Assembly (NCBI RefSeq): GCF_003751605.1
Contig: NZ_RJVJ01000001.1
Span: 1,984,001-2,048,000 of the forward strand
Source: Kitasatospora cineracea
GTDB lineage: Bacteria > Actinomycetota > Actinomycetes > Streptomycetales > Streptomycetaceae
Reading direction: 5' to 3'
Length of the DNA stretch: 64,000 nt
Part shown: piece after piece, positions 62,491-64,000 of the stretch
How positions within the stretch are numbered: the stretch's first letter is position 1
How the letters are laid out: each line of letters opens with the position of its first letter
The notes under the pieces: model-generated
What the model was told of the DNA's origin: nothing
The model's database searches: none
What the model saw: the letters and a program-made list of their open reading frames with translations, nothing else
Made by a program: the position numbers and the translations under genes

Positions 62491-63192
62491 TCAGCCGTCG
62501 GTGCCGGTGGCGAGTTCCGGGCGGTCCTCGTCGGCCGGGGGGTCCTGGTGCGGGGCGGTGCGGGTGCGGCGGCCGAACAGTTCGGCCGGGGTGGGCATCC
62601 GGCGCGGGCGGGGCCGGTCGGCCGGGTGCGGGGGCTGCTGCTGGTCGCTCATCGGGAACCGTCCTCCAACGGGGGTGGCGGGCTGGGGTTCGGGCGCCGG
62701 GCTCGGCACCGCCGCGAGGTGCCGCTGCCCGGAGCCCAGGGAGAGCCGCTCGCGGACCTCGGCCTCGGCGAGCGCGTGGCAGCGCCCGGCGAGCCGGGAG
62801 CGGCGGGCCTGTTCGGGCGGGCCGCAGGGTTGGCGGGAGAGCGAGCGCAGCGCCGAGAGGTCCTCGGCGGTGGGCAGGTAGCCGTCGGTGACGGCCTCCT
62901 CCAGGCGGTCCAGGTAGCCCGCGGCGCTGCCCGGCAGGGCGGCGCGGTAGCGGGCCAGGTCGGTGAGCATGAAGGCGCGCAGCCGCCCGCCCTCCTGGAC
63001 CGCCTCGTCGATGGACTCGGTCAGCCGGAGCGCGTCCTGGACGTCCTCGGCCCACAGTTCGCCGGTCGCGGTGGTCACCGGGAGCCGGTCGGGCGCGGCC
63101 GGGTAGAGGGCTTGGGCGAGGACACGGCGCAGCACCCGGACTTCATCGGCGCTGAAGGCCATGCCGCCGCGCGATCCGTGTGGCGTTGGCAT
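62491..63192 (-). CDS. Hypothetical helical protein
   Basis: A 233-residue protein. The N-terminal half (MAFSADEVRVLRRVLAQAL, EDVQDALRLTESIDEAVQEGGRL) is helical; the C-terminal third is Pro/Arg-rich and probably disordered. TACTGT lies 6 nt before ATG 63192 with no ribosome site, so the long start is favoured as leaderless; ATG 63162 is an alternative. I do not recognise the family. It follows coaX on the same strand. Confidence 0.7.
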   Translation of the reverse strand: MPTPHGSRGGMAFSADEVRVLRRVLAQALYPAAPDRLPVTTATGELWAEDVQDALRLTESIDEAVQEGGRLRAFMLTDLARYRAALPGSAAGYLDRLEEAVTDGYLPTAEDLSALRSLSRQPCGPPEQARRSRLAGRCHALAEAEVRERLSLGSGQRHLAAVPSPAPEPQPATPVGGRFPMSDQQQPPHPADRPRPRRMPTPAELFGRRTRTAPHQDPPADEDRPELATGTDG

Positions 63193-63300
63193 GGGTCGAC
63201 AGTACGTGTCGTACGTCCGACTTATGGCGATTGATGACGTGTTTGTCCCGATTGGCCTATGAGATGGTGCATCCGGGGCGGGCCCGGGAACGCGGCGGGC

Positions 63301-63325
63301 CCCGGACCTCGCGGCGAGGTCCGGG
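63301..63325 (-). terminator. coaX terminator
   Basis: CCCGGACCTCG (63301-63311) pairs perfectly with CGAGGTCCGGG (63315-63325), 29 bp past the coaX stop. Confidence 0.8.
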
Positions 63326-63353
63326 ACCCGGGGCGGGCGGGGCCGACGGGGCG

Positions 63354-64000
63354 TCAGGCCGCGGTGGCCGGGCGGTTGCGCTCGAAGATCAGGCGCAGGC
63401 CGATCAGGGTCAGCCAGGGCTCGTGCACGTCGATCGAGTCGGCCTCGCCGAGGACCAGCGGGGCCAGGCCGCCGGTGGCGATCACCTGGACGTCGTTCGG
63501 GTCCTTGGCGAGCTCCTTGGCCATCCGGTTGACCAGGCCGTCCACCTGCCCGGCGAAGCCGTACAGGATGCCCGACTGCATGCCCTCGACGGTGTTCTTG
63601 CCGATCACGTTGCGCGGGCGGGCCAGCTCGATCTTGCGGAGCATCGCGGTGCGGCCGCCCAGGGCGTCCACCGAGATCTCGATGCCCGGGGCGATCGCGC
63701 CGCCCACGTAGTCGCCGCGCGCGTTGATCGCGTCGAAGGTCGTCGCGGTGCCGAAGTCGACCACGATGCACGGGCCGCCGTACAGGTGGTTGGCGGCCAG
63801 CGCGTTGACGATCCGGTCCGCGCCGACCTCCTTCGGGTTGTCCATCAGCACGTGCACGCCGGTCTTCACGCCCGGCTCGACGATCACCGCCGGGACGTCC
63901 CCGTAGTAGCGGCGGGTCACCTCGCGCAGCTCGTGCAGGACCGCCGGGACGGAGGAGCAGATCGCCAGGCCGGCCACCCGGTCGTCCGCCGAGACGATCG
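63354..64000 (-). CDS. coaX: Type III pantothenate kinase (5' end beyond the window)
   Basis: The last 215 codons are present; the reading frame stays open through base 64000. ATP-binding and catalytic segments seen are GVHVLMDNPKEVGADRIVNALAANHL, VDFGTATTFDAI (Asp) and GGAIAPGIEISVDALGGRTAML. Type III kinases phosphorylate pantothenate, the first step to CoA, and use a monovalent cation. The N-terminal phosphate loop (DVGN...) lies outside the window. lysS, the LAXTG protein and this gene lie on the same strand. Confidence 0.95.
   Translation of the reverse strand, partial: IVSADDRVAGLAICSSVPAVLHELREVTRRYYGDVPAVIVEPGVKTGVHVLMDNPKEVGADRIVNALAANHLYGGPCIVVDFGTATTFDAINARGDYVGGAIAPGIEISVDALGGRTAMLRKIELARPRNVIGKNTVEGMQSGILYGFAGQVDGLVNRMAKELAKDPNDVQVIATGGLAPLVLGEADSIDVHEPWLTLIGLRLIFERNRPATAA

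Overview
The window is about 73% GC, with strongly GC-biased third codon positions, GTG, TTG and CTG starts, many leaderless promoters (a TANNNT-type -10 box 6-8 nt before the start codon), CarD, Lsr2, MsiK, AfsR/SARP and DisA. This points to a Streptomycetaceae chromosome (Streptomyces or Kitasatospora). The end of phoP and an LpqE-like lipoprotein beside carD-ispD-ispF-cysS-rlmB match the conserved actinobacterial order that in mycobacteria also continues into radA-disA. Here radA-disA lies 30 kb away, so accessory DNA separates the two conserved blocks.

Layout. 0-11 kb: phoP end, lpqE-like, carD, ispD/ispF, PPOX protein, cysS, rlmB, DoxX protein, sugar-1-P nucleotidyltransferase and msiK with a DasR-type operator. 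11.2-12.3 kb: a tRNA-Thr(TGT) gene whose 3' half recurs 1,035 bp downstream, bracketing an RHH/PIN toxin-antitoxin pair; this looks like the residue of a tRNA-integrating island. 12.4-13.5 kb: an MFS remnant and a histidine phosphatase. 13.8-24.3 kb: a biosynthetic-looking cluster with a small secreted Cys peptide, GTP cyclohydrolase II, FMN reductase, RibD-like deaminase/reductase, luciferase-like monooxygenase, a glycosyltransferase-like protein and a GT2-type glycosyltransferase in a tightly coupled operon. It is followed by a HTH regulator with a near-consensus DasR operator on its promoter and a large AfsR/SARP regulator with an apparent SARP operator. 24.7-28.2 kb: ClC channel, small protein, alkyltransferase, ATP-grasp enzyme. 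28.5-31.1 kb: a family 2B encapsulin shell (HK97 fold plus cyclic-nucleotide-binding domain) with a polyprenyl diphosphate synthase as likely cargo. 31.2-36.8 kb: epimerase, DUF1254 protein, GAP-family membrane protein, an internally deleted SulP gene and a sigma-like/BACON membrane protein. 36.9-39.7 kb: radA and disA. 39.7-43.3 kb: a 167-bp MITE-like element, a divergent ArsR-type regulator/MFS pair and an IS701-type insertion sequence; both mobile elements sit at CTAG sites that supply a neighbouring stop codon. 43.3-64 kb: rhomboid protease, mutY, TetR/DHA2 exporter pair, M23 peptidase, threonine-aldolase-like enzyme, M6 protease, clpC, lsr2, argA, BlaI-like regulator, lysS, an LAXTG surface protein and coaX (cut by the window end).

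The best candidate for an undescribed system is the 13.8-20.2 kb operon. It duplicates the first two riboflavin enzymes (GTP to a diaminopyrimidine/aminouracil) and couples them to flavin oxidation and glycosyl transfer enzymes behind a secreted peptide gene, under apparent GlcNAc-responsive (DasR) and SARP control. That pathway is inferred from gene content only.
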